Both the position numbers and the translations under genes were made by a program. The notes beneath the pieces were generated by a model that searched no databases, was not told the origin of the DNA, and worked only from the letters and a program-made list of their open reading frames with translations. DNA of 64,000 nucleotides from Magicicada septendecula. Lineage: Eukaryota; Arthropoda; Insecta; Hemiptera; Cicadidae. Of the stretch, positions 40,605-50,487 are shown in pieces; position 1 is the first letter of the stretch, and the number at the start of each line of letters is the position of its first letter. The stretch lies in NCBI GenBank assembly GCA_034769895.1, contig CM068367.1, positions 318,121,986-318,185,985 on the forward strand. The letters are read 5' to 3'.

Positions 40605-40665
40605 TTTTAGCTTATAGCCTGAACCGGTTTTCGCTTATTATAAGCTTCGTCAGAGGCTGCCACTG
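40605..40665 (-). ncRNA. hammerhead ribozyme, older Penelope-like copy
   Basis: On minus: core CTGACGA (40647-40653), stem II GCTTA/TAAGC, core GAAA (40629-40632), a short stem III and the presumed cleavage triplet ATA. Stem II differs from the younger copies (GCCTT/AAGGT) by changes on both sides, so pairing is kept. Activity is inferred from the fold only. Confidence 0.7.
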
Positions 40666-40919
40666 GGAGCAATGTCCGTCTTCTTCTTGGCAATGGCATC
40701 GACTTTTGAAGGATCGATGTTGTGTGTGTAGGGTGTGATATGTTTGAATAATGTGTGTGATTTGAATTATGTCTGTTCGTTTAAGATGTCCGTTTTTATG
40801 TGTTTTTGGGTTAAATTCTTGGATTTCGTTGTCCATGACGTGTCCGTTACTTAACTAAATATCACTATAGTATTGACGACTCGGAACACTAAGTTTTTTA
40901 TAAGTAAAAACGTAAAGTT

Positions 40920-40978
40920 TTACCTTATAGCCTAAACCGGCTTTCACCTTTAGAAGGCTTCATCAGAGGCTGCCGCAG
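40920..40978 (-). ncRNA. hammerhead ribozyme in the left pLTR piece
   Basis: On minus: CTGATGA (40960-40966), stem II GCCTT/AAGGT with loop CTA, GAAA (40942-40945), stem III GCC/GGC, cleavage triplet ATA followed by AGG, which pairs with CCT in front of the core (stem I). Confidence 0.75.
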
Positions 40979-40980
40979 GT

Positions 40981-41994
40981 AGCGCTATACTATATTGGCA
41001 CAGATACGTTGATGACATTCTAATACTATACAGGGGAAACAAAAGACAATGTGAACAGTTACTAACGCACATAAACAAAATACATAAAAACATAACCTTC
41101 ACTGCCGAATACGAACACAACAATACCATAAACTTCTTAGACCTCTCCATCACAAAACTAGAACACAGGCACAAATTCAGTATATACAGAAAACCAACTA
41201 CAACTGACACACTAATACACAACACCTCCAATCACCCAATACAACACAAACTAGCTGCTTTTAGAACCATGATACATAGACTTAACAACATCCCCTTAGA
41301 TGAAATAGACTACAAAGACGAACTAAACACGATAAAATATCTAGCAGAATCTAACGGTTATGACAGAACAATAGTCAGTAAACTCCTACACAAAACACAA
41401 AACAAACAACAGACAAAGACAGAAAACAACAAATTCATAACACTAACATATATCAACAAACAAACTGAAAAAATTGCCCACAAATTCAAAAAAGCAGGAT
41501 ACAGAATCGCTTACAAAACTACTAACAAAACAGAACACACACTATCAAAACGCTTGCCCAAAGCACAAAACAAATTCGATCTACCTGGTGTATACAAGCT
41601 AAATTGCTCAAATTGCAATAAATTCTACATAGGCCAGACAGGACGTAGCTTCAAACAGAGATACATTGAACACACAAAAGCACTCCACACCACTACAGAA
41701 TCTACCTTTGCAAACCACCTCATTGAAGCAAACCACACATATAAAAATTTCGACAATAACATGAACATTCTACACGTACACACAAAAGGCCGAAAACTAG
41801 ACACTCTAGAACAATTAGAAATATACAAACACACAAAAACAAATAAAAACGACATCCTAAACGAACAGACACAATTCAAATCGCACGCATTATTCGAACA
41901 CATCTCACCACACACACACAGCTTTGATCTTTTGAAAAACTATTCCGTCGCCAACAACAAGACGGTCAACGCTACCTATGGCAGCCTCTGATGA
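40981..41994 (+). pseudogene. Penelope-like reverse transcriptase C-part and GIY-YIG endonuclease, 5'-truncated
   Basis: One open frame of 337 codons plus stop. It begins inside the reverse transcriptase with YWHRYVDDILILYRGN (catalytic YVDD), then NTINFLDLSITK and the thumb-like region. The C-terminal half has the GIY-YIG endonuclease: GVYKLNCSNCNKFYIGQTGR, with Arg in FKQRYIEH and an Asn/Glu-rich end. The stop codon TGA lies within the CTGATGA core of the hammerhead ribozyme at 41988-41994. The frame is fully open; only the 5' part of the ORF is missing, which is typical of incomplete retrotransposition. Confidence 0.88.
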
Positions 41995-42040
41995 AGCCTT
42001 CTAAAGGTGAAAGCCGGTTTAGGCTGTAAGGTAAAACTTC
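41978..42040 (+). ncRNA. hammerhead ribozyme in the right pLTR piece
   Basis: CTGATGA (41988-41994), stem II GCCTT/AAGGT, GAAA (42009-42012), stem III GCC/GGC (42013-42024), cleavage triplet GTA (42026-42028) and AGG pairing with CCT (41985-41987). It would cut the element RNA after 42028. Confidence 0.78.
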
Positions 42041-42089
42041 GTTTTTACTTATAAAAAACTTAGTGTTCCGAGTCGTCAATACTATAGTG

Positions 42090-42172
42090 ATATTTGTTTT
42101 TGGGTGTTTGTATATTTCCAATTGTTCAAAAGTGTCTAGTTTTCGCCCTTTTGTCTCTACGTGTAGAATATC
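42090..42172 (-). pseudogene. fragment of a second Penelope-like endonuclease ORF
   Basis: On minus the frame reads KGRKLDTFEQLEIYKHPKT, almost the same as KGRKLDTLEQLEIYKHTKT in the neighbouring element (41790-41845). It is cut off by the (TA)n run. The two copies thus face each other. Confidence 0.8.

Positions 42173-42175
<3 letters not shown>

Positions 42176-42218
<43 letters not shown>
42176..42218. repeat. (TA)n microsatellite
   Basis: About 21 TA units between the Penelope fragment and the foldback element. Confidence 0.97.
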
Positions 42219-42219
<1 letters not shown>

Positions 42220-42706
42220 TGTTAATGATTTCGAGGTTCGGTCATTAATTATGAAAACTCAGTTTTGCGACGTTTCGAGATTTATTCTTCTCATAATCAT
42301 GCCTACAACATTAAAATATAGTCTTACTACAATTATATTATTTGTAAGTGTGTATAGGTGTGTGTAAAGTCATACATTACTATAACTATTTACTTACATT
42401 AACTGTGAGATGAGCTACAGCAACCACATTACACTAAACACTTATCACTGTTCCATACTTATACACATATGTATAAGTGATTAGTGTTTAGTGTAATGTG
42501 GTTGCTGTAGCTCATCTCACAGTTTATGTAAGTAAATAGTTATAGTAATGTATGACTTTACACACACCTATACACACTTACAAATAATATAATTGTAGTA
42601 AGACTATATTTTAATGTTGTAGGCATGATTATGAGAAGAATAAATCTCGAAACATCGCAAAACTGAGTTTTCATAATTAATGACTGAACCTCGAAATCAT
42701 TAACAG
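42219..42706. mobile_element. 488-bp foldback element (long palindrome)
   Basis: Two arms of roughly 230-240 bp are almost exact reverse complements (CTGTTAATGATTTCGAGGTT on the outside, CCACATTACACTAAACACT near the middle), with a short unpaired centre around 42447-42475. TA lies at both ends (42217-42218, 42707-42708), as for Tc1/mariner-type target sites. No coding capacity. Confidence 0.92.
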
Positions 42707-42918
42707 TATAATAATACGGTCGATAATTAACATTCCTATATATATATATATGAAGGGAAAAGATCCACCCTAACTAATAAAATGGTAACACTTATAGAAC
42801 AGAAAAAGATATGGTTGAAAAAACAGTTGAAAAGAGTATAGAATTTAGAAAAGAGTAGTGGATATAAAGCTTAATCATGGCCAACAATAAAGCTGATACA
42901 GTTTATTGTCTATTATAC

Positions 42919-43078
42919 CTGATAATTTTCATGTATTCTACTTGGAGTTATGCTTTTTGGTATCACTGAAACACCCAACTGGATAAGGTAACGCAGCAGT
43001 ACTTGTGCCGTGGTTTTCCCATGTGCTTTAGCAATTTTTGAAGCTACTGGATCTGTTAATGGTTTCAGGTCACTAACT
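42919..43078 (-). CDS. AKR-B exon 5 (aldo-keto reductase)
   Basis: 160 bp on minus: acceptor TTATTCAG before AGTTAGTGAC at 43078 and donor GTATAAT after TATCAG at 42919. It enters in phase 2 from exon 4 and leaves in phase 0. It encodes [20 protein letters not shown], then [20 protein letters not shown] and [13 protein letters not shown]. The IPKSxTxxRIxEN motif is the third AKR signature and binds the 2'-phosphate of NADPH. Confidence 0.94.
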
Positions 43079-44056
43079 CTGAATAAAACGTAAATACAGC
43101 TGTTACAAAATCAATTAGTAATTAAAATTATTTTTAATTGAAATTACTTTAAAAACTATTACTGCATTTAATGTATTTACAAAAATATGTATTTTTATTG
43201 AATAAATTCTAAACTAATACTTTAGATACTTTATGAAGTATATATTAAAGAAAACAATGCTATAGATTAGTTGATCATATCTTAAAGCTACTATTTTACT
43301 TTAAACATCTCTTTAAAGGAAGGGGTGTAAGAAATAAAATGTGCCTCAATTCAAATGAAAGCTTGCTACAAGTGGAGCATTCAGTTCAGGCAGTACTAAT
43401 CCTGGAATTAAATGCTTCCTTGAATTAGTCCACTATGGCAAATGAAGCAACAGCTTCTTCATATAAATAAATGAGGAACCTCTTACTTTTAGGGTAAAAA
43501 ATTTATCTCAAAAGCAGACAAATAACTGATGACCTGTAGCTTTGGTTTCAGAAAAGAAGACGAAACCACCTTAGACAGACAATCAGAAGATGCACGGGGT
43601 GTCTCACACCCTGGTTTGTTTTGTTTGTCCAGGCCAGAGCCCAATGAACACCAAGTACTACCAGTGCAGCATGTTTGTTTGCTCGGCACAAGGAGTTAGG
43701 ATACGGTATATGAATACATGATGGGCATGTATGTCATGGGGAAGAAAGGACCTTACTAAATGTAGGCTACTGTGGATATCCCAAGCTTTGTGGCCATGAA
43801 ATAATGTCTCTAGGCATTAAATATATTCTGAAGGTAAGACAGTCATTTCTTAGATTTGTGGAACGATGTCTGAGAAGAATTAGAAGTATTATGAGGTAGA
43901 TACTAGGAATATTGATGATGAAGTTTAGAATATTCATTACTTTAAGATAAACATTTGTATGATATGATAACATGTATTCATGTATACTTCCTTCTGAGGC
44001 CTATGTATACATAGAGAATATTCTTGCTAAACTGTGCTTATGTTTTATGAACGTAC
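43079..44056 (-). other. AKR-B intron 4
   Basis: 978-bp AT-rich intron with proper GT and AG ends. Open stretches inside it (43489-43689, 43767-43973) have no recognisable content. Confidence 0.85.
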
Positions 44057-44313
44057 CCATCTGAATTTCCTCCAACTCTCTTTGCAAAAGCTTTGAAACT
44101 TGGTGTACCCAATGGGGAATAAGCACATATTGTCACACCAGACTTCTTACTGAAATCTAATAATTCTTTTTGTTGCAAGTATATGTGCATTTCAACTTGG
44201 TTGTTTACCGGTGGTATTCTTGCTGACTTTAGTATGCGTTCTACTTGTTTGATGTTAAAGTTTGACACTCCAATTGCTTTAGTGTGTCCTGCATCTACTT
44301 GTGCTTCCATTGC
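44057..44313 (-). CDS. AKR-B exon 4 (aldo-keto reductase)
   Basis: 257 bp on minus: acceptor TGTGTAG before GCAATGGAAGC at 44313 and donor GTACGT after 44057. It encodes AMEAQVDAGHTKAIGVSNFN, then NNQVEMHIYLQQKELLDFS and VTICAYSPLGTPSF. Length and phase are identical to AKR-A exon 4, and about 70% of residues are the same. So this is a separate, duplicated gene. The exon in front (with the catalytic His) should lie to the right, but none is found up to 64000. Confidence 0.94.
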
Positions 44314-44361
44314 CTACACAAAAAGAAATATACCTTATATACCTTAAAGAAATACGCCTTA

Positions 44362-44644
44362 TACCTCTTAATATACTATTAGAGAAACAATTACTGGAGT
44401 GCGCCCCACGTTTTTCATTGTATTAGCTGTTATTTGGTCTCAGTTGTTTCAAGTATTACCATGTATTCAAGTATTTTCATGAATGACTTCTATTTTCAAA
44501 CTCATACCTCTGAATATGTTATTAGAGAAACAATTACCGAATTCCATTAAACCTTATGATATGAGTAACGATCGTATTTTCTGAAATGCGCGCCACGTTT
44601 TTCATTGTAGCTGATATTTGGTCTCAGGTGTTTTAAGTATTTCA
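44362..44644. repeat. imperfect tandem duplication upstream of AKR-B exon 4
   Basis: Two units share ATTAGAGAAACAATTAC, CGCCCCACGTTTTTCATTG (second unit CGCGCCACG...) and TTTGGTCTCAG.TGTTT. The second has an extra segment near 44545-44580. It lies in the presumed AKR-B intron 3. Confidence 0.75.
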
Positions 44645-44782
44645 AAAATATAATTATTTTGATATTTTTAGTCCATTAGAAAAACTTTTTTTTTAATTTT
44701 TTTTAACTATATATTATTTTATCATTTTTAGTCTCTGAGTCCTGCAAATGTGCTCGACAAATATGTTCTGGAGTGCTGGAAC

Positions 44783-44809
44783 GAGAGAGAGATAGATAGA
44801 TAGATAGAC
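44783..44809. repeat. (GA)n/(TAGA)n simple repeat at the Helitron breakpoint
   Basis: GAGAGAGA followed by five GATA/TAGA units exactly where the Helitron coding sequence stops. Confidence 0.9.
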
Positions 44810-45892
44810 TACATTTGAATCTTCTTGACGAATTCGTCTGATCGCCTCTGCAATACCCTGATTCAAGTTTACGGGCTCAGACTTTGCGATATATTTCGCA
44901 ACGTAATGGGCGATTGCCTCGTTCGTTCCACATGGCTGAATGTCAATGTTGCCATCCCACAATTGAAAGATCGCGGAGCAGTAGTTATTTATCAATTTTT
45001 CCTCAGTTCGTCGCTTCAGAATGCAGAACCGTCCGCCATTTCTTATGAACTCGTCTGAAGTTTGAGCAACAATGCGAGTGTGCTGACACGGCTTACGCAG
45101 AAAGGCGAAGCGACATGTTTGAGAGTTGTTTTTGTAACATGTATGAGTGTGGTGATGCGTTTGATTGCGCTTAACCAAATTGTGCATATCAGGATCTTCA
45201 GATTCAGATGGGAGTCGGCATGAGATTACTGCATCGATTAGTTCAATTCCTTCTTCGGTCTCGAATGAAGGTGCATTCTCAATCCAAACAACCATGTGGA
45301 TGTGCGGACTGCCTCGATTTTGAAATTCCACACGCCACCACTAATCTCTAACTTTGCCACCTAAAATCTTCGCGTTGTTATTAATATATTTCATGAAGGC
45401 ATTAAATCTCCTCATGAAATGACGGCTGACTACAACCGGGTATTGTTCAATAAGACGCTGCGATTCGTCAACACTGATATTTGTTGGGTCCTCATTCGAT
45501 CGTTTGTCAGCAATCAAGAGAGCTCTTCGCATGTCTGGCCAGTTGATGTCATTGCAGCTCAATGTTAAGAACCAAGTTGGTGGTCCAAGGCAACGAATTT
45601 GCGCTATCAATTCGTTATGCGCCATTCGCCAGTATGCTGCAGACCCACGTAAGTTTCGCATGTAGAGGTGAAGATCTTCGACAGCTCCCTCTTGTCCTCT
45701 TAGCTTCTTGCAGCAAGCAGAAATAGTGGACTGAATTTTGAGATATTCGTTTATCGAAAGCGCATGGAAGAGATAGTCATTGCGCTGGAACCGTGTATCG
45801 CGACCAAGGATTCTCGATTGAAAGTAATCTAATGGCGTAATAATCACTTCACGGTTCTCCTTCAAACCATTGTTTCCATACGGAAAAAGCAT
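44806..45892 (-). pseudogene. Helitron Rep domain (HUH nuclease), truncated before the helicase
   Basis: On minus, a Helitron_like_N region starts MLFPYGNNGLKENREVIITP. It continues with SRILGRDTRFQRNDYLFHAL and PPTWFLTLSCNDINWPD. After one in-frame TAG at about 45342 it reaches FQNRGSPHIHMVVWIE, with the HUH motif His-Ile-His at 45296-45304, and IAHYVAKYIAKSEP with the two tyrosines. This enzyme would nick and join single strands during rolling-circle transposition. The coding sequence ends after RQEDSNV at the GATA repeat; the PIF1-like helicase half is missing. Confidence 0.88.
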
Positions 45893-45927
45893 TCACCACG
45901 AATACTCTTCTGCTCTTAATTCGTGAT

Positions 45928-47987
45928 TTATGTTAACAATATTGTCCTTCGTCTTACGTTTAAATTTTCGCCATCAACAAATGCATCATCTAATACTTCG
46001 TCAACATCTGGCTGAGCGACATCGATAGGAGCCATGACTGATGTCTCAACATGAATATGCTTTTCGGGTGTGGGATGTGTATCAACCATAGGATGCACAT
46101 CAACCACGGGATCATCATGAGTTGCTTGTGGTATATCATGCTGATGTTGTCGCAAACATTCATCCATCTGAACGACAACGCCCTTCACACGCACGTCGAT
46201 GAAGTAAATCACAAAAGGTTCATTTTTCGAGTGAACGGTGCGTCGACAAATGCGAACAAATTCCTCAATCGTGTCGCATTCAATGATGCATGCTTTACCG
46301 TCACCACATCGTGCGCTTGCACCTTTGATGCCGCAAGCATGCGAGTCGGTAAAGTAATACTTGTCATTGAAGTGCATGAGGCCTAATGACTTTGACGCAA
46401 CAACAAGAACGCCAGCTTGATGTTCTGCAAACAAATGACTAATAGCATTTTGCAAAGTTCGGCCGATGATTCCATCATTCATGCGATCCACCAAGCTGCC
46501 CTGGCATAGCCAGTTGTCATCATAAACGAGCTCGAACGAATTGTCAAACATTAGAATATCGTTCTTGACTACGTCCAGATTGCGTAGTTGCAGGTAGCCA
46601 TCAGGAGGTATTGGAAACGCCTCCCCACCTCTTGTTTCAGTCTCAAAGTGAATTAGCGCACAAAAACCATCCGCTTCAATCATATTCTGGTTCAAGGTAT
46701 TAGTGGTCCAACGACCAGGAGGAAGAATGGTGGCTCTAATAATATTTGCTGCGACCATAGCAAAGCACTGCGAACCAGCGTAACTGGAATTGAAAATGTC
46801 ACTCCGACCCTGATGCCAGGAACGCGAACAATCCTTGAATCGTCACAAATTGGCATATATGCACTTTGCAACTGATCATCATTGGCAAAATTATCGTTGT
46901 TATGAGCCTCATTGCAATAAGCTTGCTTCTGTTGTGGCTCAGCTGGAACAACGTGAATCATGTCTTGTCGGTCGAGTCTTGCAAATTCGTTGATTGTCAC
47001 GTCCTTATAAAGCGGATTGTTTGCCAAGAGCCAGCTAAGCGCAGCATACACCCGTTCGCGTGAAATTGTGTATTCACGAGAGATATTTAAATTTCCGAGA
47101 GTCTCTGTGACTACAACCATTCCCGCATTATCACTGTCGCGAGGCAACATAGAAGGCAGCTTCTCGCTTACCTCGAAAATGTCAAGTGCGAACAGCGTGG
47201 CCTAGCCTTTGAATCCGTATTGGCCATATCTGCCGTCAAATTTGACTATTTTAACGTAAGGTATCATGCGAGACAAGAGTTTTTGCTCAAACTGAGTGAG
47301 AACTTTAATTTCACTTGGTATGTCACCGGGCTCCATATTATTCCAGTACGCCTTTGATGGATGTTTAGTCTTGCGATTGTTTTTCAAATGACAATGACAT
47401 CGATGGCAAACTTCCGATACATTTTTGTTCGTGAGTTCCGGAGGTAGATATGATTTGGCAGCAATCATATGATATTTTACCACTTGATTAGCGTAACACT
47501 GCTTTGTGCAGATATCACATGTCCTATCGCAGAAGTTGTTGATTTCCTTATGGAACTCTTGCGCATCAGCAGCACGCTGAGCACGAGCATCGCTGCGACA
47601 TTGCTGTATATCCTTACGCCTTTGTTCTGTCTCATAGAGTCGTGCTTGAGAGGTGTATACTCTATCTCTTTCGCGTCGAGAAGCGCGTTGATCGTCATTT
47701 TCCATCGCACGAGCTTGAGAAGTGTATTCTCGATCTTTAGCAAGACGATAAGCGCGTTGGTCTTTAGTTTCAATAGCACGAGCTTGCGATTTGCGTTCTC
47801 GATCTTTAGCAAGACGATAAGCGTGTTGGTCGTCGGTTTCAATAGCACGAGCTTGTGACACGCGTTTTTTACGATTTACAAGTCGCTTTAATTTAACTTC
47901 AGCCGTTTCTTGCGAACGCTTGAGCCGATAGTGTTGTCGCTTCTTCTCCAATCGTCGCTTCTTTTGAGTCGCCGTCTCCTTCATCAT
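45928..47987 (-). pseudogene. N-terminal part of the Helitron protein with a C76-like cysteine protease domain
   Basis: It starts at 47987 with MMKETATQKKRRLEKKRQHY, followed by five 22-residue repeats of the type RAIETDDQHAYRLAKDRERK (residues 40-130). Then comes a Cys/His-rich part (CDRTCDICTKQC; CHRCHCH). A TAG at 47202 interrupts GFKG-ATLFALDIFEV. Next is SREYTISRERVYAALSWLLA. After a frameshift near 46760 there is SQCFAM (Cys codon 46765-46767), GRWTTNTLNQNMIEADG, and LMHFNDKYYFTDSHACG with Asp-Ser-His (46339-46347). Cys...Asp-Ser-His and the surrounding pattern fit peptidase C76 (herpesvirus tegument-type deubiquitinase fold), reported in some Helitron-like proteins. The domain call is from memory of the family. 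Confidence 0.75.
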
Positions 47988-48843
47988 TACAAAGAAGCGG
48001 CTCTTACAAAGAAGTACTTAAAGCACAACTGTCCTTTGTAACCACACAAGTGCACGAACACGCGAGTTAGGCATCTTTCAGAATACGTTAATATTACACT
48101 AGCATACACTTTTGTTTCACTTAACAAACACTAGCATACACTTTTGTTTTTATATGCTAGCAAATTGCGTTTATATTTTTATATTTTTCTTTACACTTTT
48201 CTGAATAAAATGGTATAAAAATCATGAAAATCGGATAACTATAAGTATTTTTAATATTTTTTTGTTTGACTCAACACAGCGTTGATTTTTGTTTCCATAG
48301 TAACGCAAAATGTAAATAGTGTCTTTTATACATTCACGCTTATTTATACCTCTATAATGTTTCTTTCCAATGTTGGTACACTTGTTAAACAGCTGAAAAA
48401 CATGTGTACTACTGCAGAAATATTGTTTACTGTTATTGTTTTGATGTGTGAAGTTTTATATTACATTTTGAATTGTGTTTTCAGTGAGTAGATTGATACT
48501 TTGTTGAAAGTGGTTTCAAAATACCAAAGTGTGCACAATTTCAAATTTTCATAATTTTGCAAAATTGACAATTTTCTTGATTTTTTTTATTAAAATTGAT
48601 TTTACATTTTCATCAATGGATTATTGTATTGTTGTCATCTGAGATACATAAGTGTGCAAAATTTTGAATTTTCACAATTTTGCAAAATTCACAATTTTTT
48701 CAATGGATTATTGTATTGTCATCGGAGATACATAAGTGTGCCAAATTTCAAAGCTCTAGCTAGTCTGGAAGGTAGTTAAAAATCAATCGCAAGATTCCAC
48801 CCCGGACAGACAGACACCACAGCGAGTGGAGAAAAACGTTTTA
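47988..48843. other. 5' flank of the Helitron
   Basis: AT-rich, no gene. Probably includes the 5' non-coding end of the Helitron. The segment near 48740-48830 (TTCAAAGCTCTAGCTAGTCT, then GGACAGACAGACA) resembles non-coding parts of other rolling-circle elements, but I cannot fix the 5' TC end. Confidence 0.45.
48527..48737. repeat. imperfect tandem duplication
   Basis: Two units share GTGTGCAAAATTTTGAATTT-like sequence, CAATTTTGCAAAATT and TCAATGGATTATTGTATTGT followed by GAGATACATAAGTGTGC. Confidence 0.75.
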
Positions 48844-50485
48844 AAAATACACTTTGTTACGTTTGGAGTAAAATAACTTTTTATACAACTGTAATGCATT
48901 ACAGTTCCAAATAAAACTTATAGAGAATTTAATTTAATTCTTAATTTTTTCTTCGATTTCATAAGTTGGCAATAGCAACAATGAGCTTCTAAATAACAAC
49001 TGATTGCAATAAACTGTATGTAAACATATCCTCTAGCGGCCTAATCCTTTGTTGTTATTAATGACCAATAATAAAGTGCGCAGTTTACATACTCCCATTT
49101 TAAAGTCTTTGTGAAGTATCTCATTAGTTGTGTGTTGCTCTACGAGTTTACAAGTTATCAACGTATTAATAACAGATCGTTATTTAGTTAAACTGTAAAT
49201 ATGGGTGACACTACAAATTTATTTACTTTCGAAGAATTTACAGATATGTTATTAATTTACGGAAAAGTAGATTGTAATAGCACAGCTGCTGTTCGAGAAT
49301 ACCGCGAGAAATATCCTCATAGAAGAATACCATGCTGTAAAACTTTTGAAGCAGTTGAAAGACGTCTCAGAGAAACAGGTACGCTAATAACAAGACGTAC
49401 AGATACTGGCCGACAACGATTTGTTAGAAACGTGAATGTAGAAGAAGAAATACTTGATGCAGTTCACACGTCTCCAACAACAAGTACTAGAAGACTGTCT
49501 TGTCGCTTTAATATTTCTCAAACATCCGTATGGCGAATTTTGCGAGAGCAACAATTGTACTCATTTCATGTCACACCAGTGCCAAGATTTACTACCGCAA
49601 GATTACAATAATCAAAAAGAATTTTGCCAATGGTTAGTAAGACAAAAATCAGTTGATCGCAATTTCCTTAAAAGGATTCTAGTTACAGATGAATCATGCT
49701 TTACTAGGAATGGAGTTGTAAATTTCCGTAACACCCATATTTGGGCAGAGGAAAACCCACATGAAGTTGCCGTAACGCATTTTCAACACACATTTTCATT
49801 TAATGTGTGGTGTGGAATTCTTGCTGACAATGTCATTGGGCCGTGTTTCTTACCTCCACGGCTCAATGGAGAAGAGTACCTGAATTTTTTACAAACAAAT
49901 CTGCAAGAACGTTTGGAAGATGTTCCTCTTCAATACAGAGCAGGGATGTGGTTTATGCATGATGGATCGCCAGTTCACTTCAGTCGTTCTGTAACACGTT
50001 ACTTAAATAATACCTATGGTAACCACTGGATTGGTCGAGCAGGACCCGTAAAATGGCCTGCACGATCTCCGGATCTCACGCCATTAGATTTTAACCTTTG
50101 GGGATCGATGAAGAGTTTGGTATATTCAACACACATTAACACTCAGGAAGAGCTAAGGAATCGAATCATTGAAGCTGGAGCAACTCTAAAAAATAGTCCT
50201 GACACACTAAGCAAAGTTAGAAAAGCTTGGATTCGTCGTGCTAAATGCTGCATTCAACAGAATGGTGGCCACATCGAACAATTACTTTGAATGTAAGGTT
50301 ATTTCACATAATTTAATCATTTCTGTTTTGTTTTTCATTCAATAAAATTAAGATTTCTTGGACTTGTATTTACTTTTTATTGGCTTTAATCACACCAATT
50401 AACTCAGAATTAAATTTTAAACTGTAATGCATTTATTAGCCATTTAATAAAGTTATTTTACTCCAAACGTAACAAAGTGTATTTT
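48844..50485 (+). mobile_element. Tc1/mariner-superfamily DD41D transposon, nearly intact (1642 bp)
   Basis: Terminal inverted repeats start AAAATACACTTTGTTACGTT and stay nearly identical for about 37 bp (to ...GTAAAATAACTTT), flanked by TA (48842-48843, 50486-50487). One transposase gene lies between. A 20-bp perfect palindrome, AACTGTAATGCATTACAGTT, is inside the left end (48887-48906), and half of it is kept at the right end (about 50420-50435). Confidence 0.93.
49201..50290 (+). pseudogene. DD41D transposase with DUF4817-type N-terminus, one frameshift
   Basis: Start ATG at 49201. The first part (49201-49611) has an N-terminal helix-turn-helix of the DUF4817 type (FTFEEFTDMLLIYGKVDCNS; RIPCCKTFEAVERRLRETG). 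One extra C at about 49582-49583 shifts the frame. From there to the TGA at 50288-50290 the catalytic domain is open, with Asp in RILVTDESCF, Asp in FMHDGSPVHF and Asp in SPDLTPLDFNLWG. The last two are separated by 41 residues, giving DD41D instead of the DD34D of mariner or DD34E of Tc1. The single lesion suggests a recently active element. Confidence 0.9.
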
Positions 50486-50487
50486 TA

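Larger units (their letters stand above)
40861..42095 (+). mobile_element. Penelope-like element, 5'-truncated, with inverted terminal pLTR pieces
   Basis: A coding region (40981-41994) is flanked by inverted repeats. 40870-40980 carries, on minus, the same sequence that follows the ORF on plus (about 41980-42080), including AGCCTCTGATGAAGCCTTCT and GACTCGGAACACTAAG (or its mirror). Such partly inverted pseudo-LTRs with hammerhead motifs are known for Penelope-like elements. It sits in AKR-B intron 5. Confidence 0.85.
39978..42918 (-). other. AKR-B intron 5, filled with repeats
   Basis: Between the donor after 42919 and the acceptor before 39977. It holds a hAT-like G-rich patch near 40300-40350, the Penelope-like elements (40550-42172), a (TA)n run and a foldback element (42219-42706). 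Confidence 0.85.

Noticed and set aside
39810..44313. AKR-B exons as alternative exons of AKR-A
   Set aside because: They lie upstream of AKR-A exon 1 on the same strand and include the terminal exon, so one transcript cannot use both in the right order.
48527..48737. CRISPR-like direct repeats
   Set aside because: Only two unequal units, no spacer structure, eukaryotic setting.
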